From a virus, in IMG/VR virus record IMGVR_UViG_3300017917_003016, positions 124,001 to 188,000 of that record: a stretch of DNA of 64,000 nucleotides, one strand, 5' to 3'. Below the pieces are notes generated by a model. That model had not been told where the DNA came from and made no database searches. It saw only the letters and a program-made list of their open reading frames with translations. Positions 1 to 6,224 of the stretch are shown here, piece after piece (within the stretch, counting starts at the first letter, position 1; every line of letters starts with the position of its first letter). A program made the translations under genes and the position numbers.

Positions 1-852
1 AACTTACCAAGAATAAGTTATCTTGAGACCATGCTGACCTATGCTTGCACACTGAGTTGTCGCAGTTGTACAAACTACAGCGACTACGGTATGAAAGGTG
101 GGCATGTCAAATGGTCTACAGCGAAACCGTGGTTAGATGCATGGTTTGATCGTATACGAGTGGACTGCTTTGGTTTTATTGGTGGCGAACCTCTAATGAA
201 TCCAGAATTAGAAACATGGATTAGAGAATTTCGTAAAAACTATCCATTTACTACAATTATGATTGTAACCAATGCTCAACTGTTTACAAAAAATCTTTGG
301 ATACTAGATGTTATGGAAGAACTAGGTATGATTTACCTTAAGTTCACTAATCACATTCCCAAAGCCAAATATTTTACCAAAGCGGTGGATACAGTATTAT
401 CTAGATTTCCGTGGGAATATAAACCCGAGTGGGAAAGGTATTTTTATCAAGAAAAAATTCTAGACTTTCTTGTTAGTGAATCACCAACTTTTATGAAAAC
501 CTATCGGGGTGAGTATGGTTCAATGAAACCCTACAACAACGATCCACAACAGGCATTTAAGATTTGTAATCAACAAATTTGTCCTCTTCTTTATAACGGT
601 CGCCTCTACAAGTGTAGCAGCCTAGGTATGCTATCGAGAGTTTTACAAGACCACGGCCAAGTTGACGATCCTGACTGGCAACCGTTTGTGCAAAATCAAG
701 GATTGGATTTAAGTTGTTCTGATGAAGAATTGCGAGCATGGGCTGATAATTTTGGTAAGCCTATTAAAGAATGTAGGATGTGCCCAACAGAGAAAGATAA
801 ACCTTTTCATTCTCACTATGACACAGTTGTTAATAGAATTAACATTTTTTAA
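1..852 (+). CDS. Radical SAM protein, 5'-truncated by the window edge
   Basis: The reading frame is open from base 1, and the first in-frame Met (base 31) lies inside a typical radical SAM N-terminus, so the true start is upstream. The cluster-binding CxxxCxxC motif is seen as C-TLS-C-RS-C shortly after that Met, followed by a GGEP motif. Further cysteines in the C-terminal third (KICNQQICP, YKCSS, ECRMCP) resemble an auxiliary SPASM/twitch cluster. Radical SAM enzymes cleave S-adenosylmethionine to start radical chemistry; proteins of this shape often modify peptides or sugars. The substrate is unknown. A terminator-like hairpin follows directly, and a 41-codon peptide gene lies 90 bases downstream. 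Confidence 0.85.
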   Translation, partial: NLPRISYLETMLTYACTLSCRSCTNYSDYGMKGGHVKWSTAKPWLDAWFDRIRVDCFGFIGGEPLMNPELETWIREFRKNYPFTTIMIVTNAQLFTKNLWILDVMEELGMIYLKFTNHIPKAKYFTKAVDTVLSRFPWEYKPEWERYFYQEKILDFLVSESPTFMKTYRGEYGSMKPYNNDPQQAFKICNQQICPLLYNGRLYKCSSLGMLSRVLQDHGQVDDPDWQPFVQNQGLDLSCSDEELRAWADNFGKPIKECRMCPTEKDKPFHSHYDTVVNRINIF

Positions 853-856
853 TAGA

Positions 857-874
857 AATCACATGTGATTTTTT
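857..874 (+). terminator. Terminator-like hairpin after radical SAM gene
   Basis: The 14-base palindrome AATCACATGTGATT is followed by a T run, four bases after the stop codon. The stem is short, so termination may be weak. Confidence 0.5.
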
Positions 875-881
875 GGACAAG

Positions 882-889
882 TATAAATA
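882..889 (+). promoter_or_regulatory. T4-type late promoter (TATAAATA)
   Basis: Exact TATAAATA octamer upstream of the small ORF at 944. The same octamer, with a variable first base, recurs before other units in the window. Confidence 0.55.
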
Positions 890-943
890 AAATGTATGGT
901 TGATACAAGTCAACGTAAGTATTACAATAGGCGTTATACAAAG

Positions 944-1069
944 ATGAACACAAATCTTAACCTAAGACCAACACAGCCCAAAACACTAACCAGTGTTGTA
1001 GCATCCTATTGGTCACAGTTTGAGAGTCTAAATTGCGATCGCAGCATTGGCGGGGGGGTTCTAGGTTAA
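944..1069 (+). CDS. Small peptide (41 aa), possible radical SAM substrate
   Basis: ATG to TAA, 41 codons. The peptide has a polar Thr/Pro/Asn-rich first half, an aromatic patch (SYWSQFES), one Cys and a glycine-rich C-terminus (SIGGGVLG). It sits alone between a late-promoter octamer (882) and a strong terminator (1102), so it looks like its own transcription unit. The ribosome binding site is weak (AGG about 14 bases before the ATG). The place after a radical SAM gene and the leader/core-like layout suggest a modified-peptide precursor, but no family is recognised and the ORF could be fortuitous. Confidence 0.4.
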   Translation: MNTNLNLRPTQPKTLTSVVASYWSQFESLNCDRSIGGGVLG

Positions 1070-1101
1070 CGGTATAGCAGCACATGCACACTAACTTAGG
1101 A

Positions 1102-1132
1102 CCCTGGACAGAAAATCCAGGGTTTTTTGTTT
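1102..1132 (+). terminator. Rho-independent terminator
   Basis: CCCTGGA, a loop, TCCAGGG, then TTTTTTGTTTT. It closes the small-peptide unit and insulates the promoter of the giant RNA just downstream. Confidence 0.85.
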
Positions 1133-1151
1133 TGTGCAGTAGAAAAAGAGG

Positions 1152-1180
1152 TTGACACTGGCGCAGATTAGTACTATACT
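1152..1180 (+). promoter_or_regulatory. Sigma-70 promoter of the giant RNA/tRNA cluster
   Basis: TTGACA at 1152-1157, a 17-base spacer, then TATACT at 1175-1180. Expected transcription start is near 1187. Confidence 0.85.
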
Positions 1181-1186
1181 GTGCAA

Positions 1187-1957
1187 CATGTTAACTAAAC
1201 ATGCGGTTGTAAGGTGTGGTGGGTAACGAGGACCCAGACAGCACTCTAAACATTGTCAAACGGGCGGAGGCTGGGAGTCACAACAAACAGTCAGGGTACA
1301 GACGGTGTACCCACTATACATAAGCACACTGAAGGGCATTACCGCGTGTCTAACACTGCCCGATGAGTTAGACCAGTGTGCTTATGTATAGTGAAATCAG
1401 TTTTGGGGAGGGCACCTCCGTGACGGGAGGTTTTGATCGCCAGTGCAGTTGGGTCCCGGGTTAGTGGACAGAAAGACTGCCCTGCGTCACCAGAGTGCAC
1501 ATCAAGCGCCTCTCCAACCCTTTTATGAGGCTGCAGCCTCATATACGGAAGATGAGTAAACTCGAGTAAAACTCATCAAGGCACAAACAGCGGAGGCGTA
1601 TCGTCCCTCCCATGCTGAACCTGACAGCCTGGAAAGACAGGCACTATAGATAAGTGCTGTCAAGGGTATCGTTACGGGACGCCGTAACTATGCGGGCCTA
1701 ACTGGCGTGGAACAGGTCCTGATATAACCGCTATACGCTGTGGGATGGAAGCACCAGACCCCTAAATTGGCAAGACAGCACTTTTCTATAGTTTTCAAAA
1801 ACTATAAATCTGCACGGTAGCGAAAGGAGTCTAGTCAACTCGCCCACCTGCAAGGGTAGTACATATGCCATCCCTGGCCCTGCTGACCCAGGATAACCCA
1901 GGTGACACCAGAGCCGCTTACATGAGGCTCACGCAGGGTGCAGATCTATAGTTTTTT
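1187..1957 (+). ncRNA. Giant structured non-coding RNA (GOLLD/ROOL-like)
   Basis: About 770 bases with no credible gene, starting just after a consensus promoter and ending at the first base of tRNA-Tyr. Long helices close successive domains: 1312-1331 with 1374-1393 (20 perfect pairs), 1643-1661 with 1774-1792 (18 of 19) and 1797-1814 with 1938-1955 (17 of 18). Inside the first, 1334-1338/1357-1361 and 1348-1354/1367-1373 interleave as a pseudoknot. Local hairpins include 1294-1300/1306-1312, 1414-1419/1426-1431, the palindrome 1525-1542, 1551-1557/1571-1577 and 1671-1677/1682-1688. GOLLD RNA is known as a roughly 800-base ornate RNA of phages, often beside tRNA genes; ROOL is a smaller relative in the same settings. 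Size, complexity and location fit GOLLD best. Being a structured RNA is well supported; the family name is inference. Confidence 0.8.
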
Positions 1958-2045
1958 GGAAGTGCGGCTCAGATGGCGGATGGGCACCGGACTGTAAATT
2001 CGGCACACAGAAACGCAGTAGGTTCGAATCCTACCACTTCCACCA
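1958..2045 (+). tRNA. tRNA-Tyr(GTA)
   Basis: Acceptor GGAAGTG/CACTTCC with A73 and encoded CCA. Anticodon loop CTGTAAA. A long variable region marks class II, as expected for bacterial Tyr. It abuts the giant RNA and is probably cotranscribed with it. Confidence 0.93.
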
Positions 2046-2200
2046 TTCAATGACGACCGGCTAAATCTGCGGAGTGCAGGCCCAGGTTGGGGGTGATACG
2101 CCACTCAAGTTCCAACCCGTCATTTATCAAAAAGGGAGAGCGTTGAGCATGAAACCATGCCTGCTCTTAAACGACAATGACTGCGTCCCTAGAGATTCCC
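2046..2200 (+). other. Structured spacer between tRNA-Tyr and tRNA-Glu
   Basis: No convincing tRNA or gene, though a Phe tRNA was looked for. Two folded elements are visible: one closed by TGACG/CGTCA with internal CTGC/GCAG and GTTGG/CCAAC pairs, and a hairpin AGAGC..GCATG..CATGC..GCTCT near 2136-2168. Bases 2183-2191 (GCGTCCCTA) are perfectly complementary to the 3' end of the following tRNA-Glu. This may be a small RNA or a pre-tRNA leader. Confidence 0.4.
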
Positions 2201-2278
2201 GTCCCTATAGATTACGATTGGTTAGATCATCACCCTTTCAAGGTGAAGAACCGGGATCGTCGCCCGGTAGGGACGCCA
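2201..2278 (+). tRNA. tRNA-Glu(TTC)
   Basis: Acceptor GTCCCTA/TAGGGAC, G73, encoded CCA. Anticodon loop CTTTCAA. T arm CCGGG/CCCGG. Confidence 0.9.
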
Positions 2279-2284
2279 GTTTTA

Positions 2285-2373
2285 GGAGAGTTGCCAGAGT
2301 GGTAATGGAGCGGATTGCTAATCCGTCGTTTGCGAAAGCAGGCGCATTGGTTCGAATCCAATACTCTCCGCCA
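2285..2373 (+). tRNA. tRNA-Ser(GCT)
   Basis: Acceptor GGAGAGT/ACTCTCC, G73, encoded CCA, class II variable arm. Anticodon loop TTGCTAA. Confidence 0.92.
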
Positions 2374-2378
2374 AGTAT

Positions 2379-2455
2379 GGTCTGTTAGAATAGTGGCCTA
2401 ATTCGCCTGCCTGTCACGCAGGAGATCAGGGGTTCAAATCCCCTACAGACCGCCA
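2379..2455 (+). tRNA. tRNA-Asp(GTC)
   Basis: Acceptor GGTCTGT/ACAGACC, G73, encoded CCA. Anticodon loop CTGTCAC. Confidence 0.92.
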
Positions 2456-2457
2456 TT

Positions 2458-2532
2458 TGCCGCGTAGCTCAGAGGAAGAGCAATCGGTTGATAACCGATA
2501 GGTCGACATTTCAAAACTGTCCGTGGCAACCA
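2458..2532 (+). tRNA. tRNA-Ile(GAT)
   Basis: Acceptor TGCCGCG/CGTGGCA, A73, encoded CCA. Anticodon loop TTGATAA. The T stem has one mismatch. Confidence 0.85.
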
Positions 2533-2537
2533 ATTAT

Positions 2538-2611
2538 TGGGGTATGGTGAAATGGTATCACACAGGATTTTGATTCCCGTGTTCTTGGTTCGATTCCAAG
2601 TACCCCTGCCA
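2538..2611 (+). tRNA. tRNA-Gln(TTG)
   Basis: Anticodon loop TTTTGAT, G73, encoded CCA. The first acceptor position is U1 opposite U72, an unpaired variant of the weak U1-A72 pair usual in bacterial Gln tRNAs. One A-C mismatch in the anticodon stem. Confidence 0.85.
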
Positions 2612-2612
2612 A

Positions 2613-2688
2613 GGTAATGTAGCACAGCGGGAAGTGCAGCGTCTTCATATGTCGCAGGTCGTTGGTTCAAATCCAACCATTACCACCA
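2613..2688 (+). tRNA. tRNA-Met(CAT), probable elongator
   Basis: Acceptor GGTAATG/CATTACC, A73, encoded CCA. Anticodon loop TTCATAT; the anticodon stem has one mismatch. One of three CAT tRNAs in the window; assigned elongator Met because the other two look like the initiator (5154) and Ile2 (9608). Confidence 0.8.
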
Positions 2689-2692
2689 AAAT

Positions 2693-2769
2693 ACGCCTGT
2701 AGTTCAGCGGAATAGAACACTGGTCTACGAAACCAGAGGTCGGTGGTTTGAATCCACCCAGGTGTGCCA
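2693..2769 (+). tRNA. tRNA-Arg(ACG)
   Basis: Acceptor ACGCCTG/CAGGTGT, G73, encoded CCA. Anticodon loop CTACGAA. A34 would normally be deaminated to inosine by TadA. Its last base begins a 22-base palindrome. Confidence 0.88.
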
Positions 2770-2835
2770 AATTTACTGATCAGTAAATTTACAGTTAAAA
2801 CTAACTGAATTAGTAAAATTATTACTGATCAGTAA
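2769..2835. repeat. Two copies of a TTACTGATCAGTAA palindrome
   Basis: A perfect 22-base palindrome (2769-2790) and a second copy with a 14-base perfect core (2822-2835) share TTACTGATCAGTAA and lie about 50 bases apart between tRNA-Arg and tRNA-His. They could be a paired operator for a dimeric repressor or RNA hairpins that guide processing. Confidence 0.6.
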
Positions 2836-2842
2836 ATTTTAT

Positions 2843-2917
2843 GGTGTCTGTAGTGTAGCGGCAACACTCAAGATTGTGGATCTTGCATCATGAGTTCGAA
2901 CCTCATCGGGCACCCCA
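2843..2917 (+). tRNA. tRNA-His(GTG)
   Basis: The eight-pair acceptor stem, with the extra G at -1 opposite C73 characteristic of His, is GGTGTCTG/CGGGCACC, followed by CCA. Anticodon loop TTGTGGA. Confidence 0.92.
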
Positions 2918-2918
2918 C

Positions 2919-2947
2919 TTGACAATTGGTCAGTTTACAGTTATAAT
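2919..2947 (+). promoter_or_regulatory. Sigma-70 promoter, perfect consensus
   Basis: TTGACA at 2919-2924, 17-base spacer, TATAAT at 2942-2947, right after tRNA-His and 24 bases before the phosphoesterase start. Confidence 0.85.
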
Positions 2948-2970
2948 TATGAAAATTTAAAGGAGGCAAC

Positions 2971-3528
2971 ATGCCAGCAACATTTTTGGTCAGCGACACG
3001 CATTTTGGTCACGCTGGCGTCTGCCGATTCCTGCGTGAGGATGGTACTAAACTCAGACCATTTGACACGCCCGAAGACATGGACGAATTCATGATCAAGG
3101 CGTGGAACGACCGTGTTAAGCCTAACGACAAGGTCTACCATCTCGGTGATGTGGTCATTAACCGCAAGTCTCTCAAAACTCTTGCTCGCCTTAACGGTGA
3201 CAAAGTGCTTATCAAGGGTAACCACGATATCTTTGCACTAGAGGATTATACCACCTACTTTAGAGATATTCGCGGTTATCACGTCATGAATGGCATGATC
3301 CTTAGTCATATCCCTGTGCATGCAGACAGTCTTGCACGTTTTGGTACCAACATTCACGGACATCTGCACGCCAATCGTGTCATGAAAGATGGAGTTATTG
3401 ATCCAAGATACCACTGTGTTTGTGTAGAGCACACCGACTATGCTCCTATACTGTTTGAGGATGTAATCAAACGTATTCTAGAAGAAGGCGGCAGTGTGGG
3501 TTTTAGGAACGGCAACGGTCCACTTTAA
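2971..3528 (+). CDS. Calcineurin-like metallophosphoesterase
   Basis: 185 aa with the metal-binding motifs of the family in order: DTHFGH near the N-terminus, GDVV around residue 54, GNHD around residue 82, then SHIPVH and HGHLH. Such small proteins hydrolyse phosphomonoesters or phosphodiesters using two metal ions; phage members include nucleotide and RNA phosphoesterases, and the substrate here is unknown. AAAGGAGG precedes the ATG, and a perfect sigma-70-type promoter lies just upstream, so this is probably an early gene. A convergent gene starts its 3' end three bases before the stop codon ends. Confidence 0.85.
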   Translation: MPATFLVSDTHFGHAGVCRFLREDGTKLRPFDTPEDMDEFMIKAWNDRVKPNDKVYHLGDVVINRKSLKTLARLNGDKVLIKGNHDIFALEDYTTYFRDIRGYHVMNGMILSHIPVHADSLARFGTNIHGHLHANRVMKDGVIDPRYHCVCVEHTDYAPILFEDVIKRILEEGGSVGFRNGNGPL

Positions 3529-4541
3529 TAGGCCAGCAGATTTCTTGCTGGCCTAATCCAATCAGTCATTAGAAAATGCTGCTTGTTGTGATCTAATACA
3601 GGTTGCAACCTTTCAATTATTTGTCTGGGGTTCTGTTGACAAAGATATTCAACCTGCTGCCACGCTAGTTTGAATCGTGTTTGATCATTGGCATGGTCAT
3701 CATAACTTTCATCGATTACACTACTAAAAGTTTGAAAACCTAATTTTTTTAGATTTCTTAGATAGTGTTGACCTGCAAACACAACAAAAGGTCTTAATGC
3801 TACTATAGGTTTTGCAACTTTTTCTGTAAAATGACTGTATTCGTTTGTGGATATGGTCTCGGCAACAACGGAGTAGTAACTGTTGTTATAGATATCAGTG
3901 GGTATCATAGCACTGACGCGAGCGTCCTCATCGTCAATTTTAAATTGATTAGAAGTAAGAGGTACTCCAAGTTTTGAAGGATGATATTTTGAATCCCATA
4001 GACCATTTTCTATGCGGTATTTAAAATAAGAAAAAATAATTTGATCTTTATACGGACTAGTCTGATATAACTTTTCAATAAAATCTCTATGAGTTTTTGT
4101 TGAGCCCAAAAGACAATCAAACATTTTTGGTCTATCATAGGTATGATTTAGTTGCCCTAGTAATTTTTTAGCCCAGTTAGCAGTAGCATAGTAATTAACA
4201 TGATCAATGAACCAACAGACTAAAGGTAAACATCTAGCATGATTTAGATTAAAATTGAGAATTGTATCACTAAAAAAAATTATTTTTTCGTAGTCATTGG
4301 CTTTGATAAAATCAGCATAGTTAGTTGATTCGTTATGCACTGCTTCATTGTTATAGACAAAAAGTCTGGTACACCTGTTCAACAAATGGTTGATGATCTC
4401 AGACTGCTGATCATAGTCATAGGTATAAAAATCGATGGCAATCGTATCGGCTGATCTATCAAATTTGATAAAATCATCAGGTTCAATAAGATGATGTTCT
4501 TGTTGATTAAACTGCCAAAAAAAGGGTCCGGAATAAATCAT
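3525..4541 (-). CDS. Glycosyltransferase-like protein, paralogue of 15860-17023
   Basis: 338 aa. The C-terminal third shares a clear block with the product at 15860-17023: EK-KPIV--PF, then YL--L---GF--FSS-IDESYDD, then a D/N-Q-R segment and a His-Asn tail. That arrangement (a Glu-Lys followed by a conserved Pro-Phe and a GF-F-IDESYD stretch) is typical of C-terminal donor-binding regions in GT10/exostosin-like glycosyltransferases, so transfer of a sugar to a glycan is likely but unproven. No signal peptide. It is the only minus-strand gene in this part and converges on the phosphoesterase. Confidence 0.5.
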   Translation of the reverse strand: MIYSGPFFWQFNQQEHHLIEPDDFIKFDRSADTIAIDFYTYDYDQQSEIINHLLNRCTRLFVYNNEAVHNESTNYADFIKANDYEKIIFFSDTILNFNLNHARCLPLVCWFIDHVNYYATANWAKKLLGQLNHTYDRPKMFDCLLGSTKTHRDFIEKLYQTSPYKDQIIFSYFKYRIENGLWDSKYHPSKLGVPLTSNQFKIDDEDARVSAMIPTDIYNNSYYSVVAETISTNEYSHFTEKVAKPIVALRPFVVFAGQHYLRNLKKLGFQTFSSVIDESYDDHANDQTRFKLAWQQVEYLCQQNPRQIIERLQPVLDHNKQHFLMTDWIRPARNLLAY

Positions 4542-4578
4542 ACAGAATATTTAGCAAGTGTCAAGAGTCTCTATCCCT

Positions 4579-4586
4579 TATAAATA
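4579..4586 (+). promoter_or_regulatory. T4-type late promoter abutting a start codon
   Basis: TATAAATA ends six bases before the ATG at 4593, so the predicted transcript would be leaderless or nearly so; no Shine-Dalgarno sequence is visible. Confidence 0.5.
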
Positions 4587-4592
4587 TTTGAA

Positions 4593-5099
4593 ATGAAAAG
4601 ATACTTTTGGATCATAGCATTTTTATTGTCTCCTGCTAGAGCATCTGATACTATTGATTTTGATAAATTATCGCGAGAGACATTTGATCTATATCCTATA
4701 AAAGTAGAATATAGTCAACCTCCTTTAGAACGCATTTCTCCACAGGAACTACATCAATGGATCTGCGGAGACAAATGTCCTGAAGGCATTGAAGTCAAAG
4801 GAGTGTACTTCCAAGGAACAATTTATTTGATTGATAATATTGTTACCTGGGACGACTGGGAAAAAAGTCTTTATGTACATGAGGTCGTGCACTATATACA
4901 GGATTTGATAGGCAAAACTACCAGATCTGGTAGAGAACCATGTACAAATCATCTGGCATTAGAACTAGAAGCCTATAGCCTACAAAGTCAATGGCTCAGG
5001 CAACACGGAAAATTTATCAAACATTCAGACATAGTTGATCTAGCCAGGGCAAGTGCAGCCAGAGGCTGCAAAAAAACAGTTGACACTGTAAAAAAGTGA
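4593..5099 (+). CDS. Secreted HExxH metallopeptidase-like protein
   Basis: 168 aa. An N-terminal signal peptide (charged MKR, hydrophobic stretch, PARAS cleavage region) predicts export. HEVVH around residues 90-94 is a zincin motif, and ELEAYSLQSQWL downstream supplies a candidate third ligand Glu. Cysteines in the CGDKCPEG and EPC segments suggest an oxidised, periplasmic protein. It is a paralogue of the minus-strand protein at 7553-8047, sharing the HExVH, the -E-(E/H)AY--QS-(W/F)L-(Q/K)HG segment and the overall size. Possible roles are envelope degradation or proteolysis in the periplasm. The promoter for the tRNA cluster that follows overlaps its 3' end. Confidence 0.7.
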   Translation: MKRYFWIIAFLLSPARASDTIDFDKLSRETFDLYPIKVEYSQPPLERISPQELHQWICGDKCPEGIEVKGVYFQGTIYLIDNIVTWDDWEKSLYVHEVVHYIQDLIGKTTRSGREPCTNHLALELEAYSLQSQWLRQHGKFIKHSDIVDLARASAARGCKKTVDTVKK

Positions 5100-5108
5100 C
5101 TATATAAT
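5080..5108 (+). promoter_or_regulatory. Sigma-70 promoter of second tRNA cluster, perfect consensus
   Basis: TTGACA at 5080-5085, 17-base spacer, TATAAT at 5103-5108. The -35 box is inside the end of the preceding gene. It should drive the tRNAs from 5154 onward. Confidence 0.85.
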
Positions 5109-5153
5109 AGATGTATTGGTTAGACACGTTCATTAAAAATTTAGCAGTTCAGT

Positions 5154-5228
5154 CGCGGGATAGTGAAATGGCATCACGGTGGTCTCATAAGCCACAGTTC
5201 CTAGTTCGAATCTAGGTCTCCGCAACCA
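5154..5228 (+). tRNA. tRNA-Met(CAT), initiator-like
   Basis: Starts CGCGGGA and ends CCGCAACCA like bacterial initiator tRNA, giving the diagnostic C1-A72 mismatch. Anticodon loop CTCATAA. It lacks the full run of three G-C pairs in the anticodon stem (last pair is T-G), and the 3' acceptor strand seems to carry one extra base, so the fold is slightly irregular. Confidence 0.75.
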
Positions 5229-5234
5229 GATTTT

Positions 5235-5309
5235 GCCGCGTTAGCACAGTGGTAGTGCAACGGTTTTGTAAACCGTAGGTCGTCTGTTCGAATCAGACAC
5301 GCGGCACCA
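5235..5309 (+). tRNA. tRNA-Thr(TGT)
   Basis: Acceptor GCCGCGT/ACGCGGC, A73, encoded CCA. Anticodon loop TTTGTAA. Confidence 0.92.
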
Positions 5310-5316
5310 GATTATT

Positions 5317-5399
5317 GCCCGGGTGGTGGAATTGGTAGACACGCTGGTCTTAGAAGCCAGTGCTTCGGCGTAAGTGTTCGAGTCTCTTCTTGGGCACCA
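5317..5399 (+). tRNA. tRNA-Leu(TAG)
   Basis: Acceptor GCCCGGG pairs with the end CTTGGGC (one or two non-Watson-Crick positions), A73, encoded CCA, class II arm. Anticodon loop CTTAGAA. Confidence 0.9.
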
Positions 5400-5406
5400 A
5401 AGTTTT

Positions 5407-5480
5407 GCGGCGTTCGTAAAATGGTATTACCTTAGCCTTCCAAGCTAAAGTCGCGAGTTCGATTCTCGCACGCCGCTCCA
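5407..5480 (+). tRNA. tRNA-Gly(TCC)
   Basis: Acceptor GCGGCGT/ACGCCGC, T73, encoded CCA. Anticodon loop CTTCCAA. Confidence 0.92.
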
Positions 5481-5484
5481 AGTT

Positions 5485-5576
5485 TCACATAAGTCAGATG
5501 AAGATGATGCCGTTGAAAGCGTGTGAAGATAGTGGACGATAAAACTTTAATTATAGCAGTACACTGGCTTATGTGA
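5485..5576 (+). ncRNA. Hairpin-closed small RNA candidate between tRNAs
   Basis: TCACATAAGTCAG (5485-5497) pairs over 13 positions, one being G-U, with CTGGCTTATGTGA (5564-5576). The pair encloses about 65 bases and abuts tRNA-Ala. No ORF or tRNA fold inside. It could be a small RNA released when the flanking tRNAs are processed. Confidence 0.45.
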
Positions 5577-5579
5577 TTT

Positions 5580-5655
5580 GGGGGTGTAGCTCAGTTGGGA
5601 GAGCGCCAGCTTTGCAAGCTGGATGTCGCAAGTTCGATCCTTGTCACCTCCACCA
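5580..5655 (+). tRNA. tRNA-Ala(TGC)
   Basis: Acceptor GGGGGTG/CACCTCC, A73, encoded CCA. Anticodon loop TTTGCAA. Confidence 0.93.
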
Positions 5656-5662
5656 AATTTCT

Positions 5663-5738
5663 GCGGGCGTAACTCAGTTGGGAGAGTGCAACCTTGCCAA
5701 GGTTGATGTCGAGAGTTCGAACCTCTTCGCCCGCTCCA
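5663..5738 (+). tRNA. tRNA-Gly(GCC)
   Basis: Acceptor GCGGGCG/CGCCCGC, T73, encoded CCA. Anticodon loop TTGCCAA. Confidence 0.93.
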
Positions 5739-5745
5739 TGTTTTT

Positions 5746-5821
5746 GGAAGGTTAGCTCAGTTGGTAGAGCATCGCCCTTACAAGGCGAGGGTCACTGGTT
5801 CGAGCCCAGTACCTTCCACCA
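5746..5821 (+). tRNA. tRNA-Val(TAC)
   Basis: Acceptor GGAAGGT/ACCTTCC, A73, encoded CCA. Anticodon loop CTTACAA. Confidence 0.93.
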
Positions 5822-6040
5822 AACACTACCGTGTCCTGACGGTTTATCAGGAGGTTGTGAGTATAGGTTGGCCAAACCTTCCAGAAACTCTCAGGTGCTC
5901 TGTCCACCTTAAGGCTACAGCGTAGACGTAGGCCCTGCGATAACGGCCCGCAGGTGTGATGTTCCTCTAGAGTGAACATACGGACAGGGTAACAACTCAG
6001 TTAGGGGCCATGGTGGTGCAGGTAGCCTAACACTGACACT
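5822..6040 (+). ncRNA. Structured RNA candidate (about 210 nt) inside the tRNA array
   Basis: This GC-richer stretch fills the whole gap between tRNA-Val and tRNA-Asn. Helices seen: outer GTGTC 5831-5835/GACAC 6035-6039, 5835-5839/5847-5851, 5865-5869/5875-5879, CTAC/GTAG near 5915-5925, CTGTCC 5900-5905/GGACAG 5982-5987 enclosing CTGCG 5935-5939/CGCAG 5949-5953 and ATGTTC 5959-5964/GAACAT 5974-5979. The pattern is a multibranched RNA. The 5' helix and the CCTGA hairpin share base 5835, so the exact closing pairs are uncertain. Overlapping minus-strand ORFs run into tRNA genes and are not credible. No known family recognised. Confidence 0.6.
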
Positions 6041-6117
6041 TCCCCGATAGCTCAGTTGGTAGTAGCAATGGACTGTTAATCCATGTGTCCCTGGTTCGAG
6101 CCCAGGTCGGGGAGCCA
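6041..6117 (+). tRNA. tRNA-Asn(GTT)
   Basis: Acceptor TCCCCGA/TCGGGGA, G73, encoded CCA. Anticodon loop CTGTTAA. Confidence 0.92.
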
Positions 6118-6122
6118 TTATT

Positions 6123-6199
6123 CGGACATTAGCGCAGCCCGGTAGCGCATCTGCTTTGGGAGCAGAGGGTCGTAGGTTCGAATCCTACATGTCCGACCA
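6123..6199 (+). tRNA. tRNA-Pro(TGG)
   Basis: Acceptor CGGACAT/ATGTCCG, A73, encoded CCA. Anticodon loop TTTGGGA. Confidence 0.92.
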
Positions 6200-6224
6200 T
6201 TTTTAATTTAACTAAAGGTAATGT

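Noticed and set aside
31-33. ATG at 31 as the start of the radical SAM gene
   Set aside because: The frame is open back to base 1 and this Met is followed immediately by the conserved cysteine motif, so it is internal; the gene is cut by the window edge.
1339-1542. 67-codon minus-strand ORF in the giant RNA region
   Set aside because: It runs through helices of the structured RNA, has no ribosome binding site and is not protein-like.
2074-2388. 104-codon ORF across tRNA-Glu and tRNA-Ser
   Set aside because: It reads through two tRNA genes; the apparent protein is an artefact.
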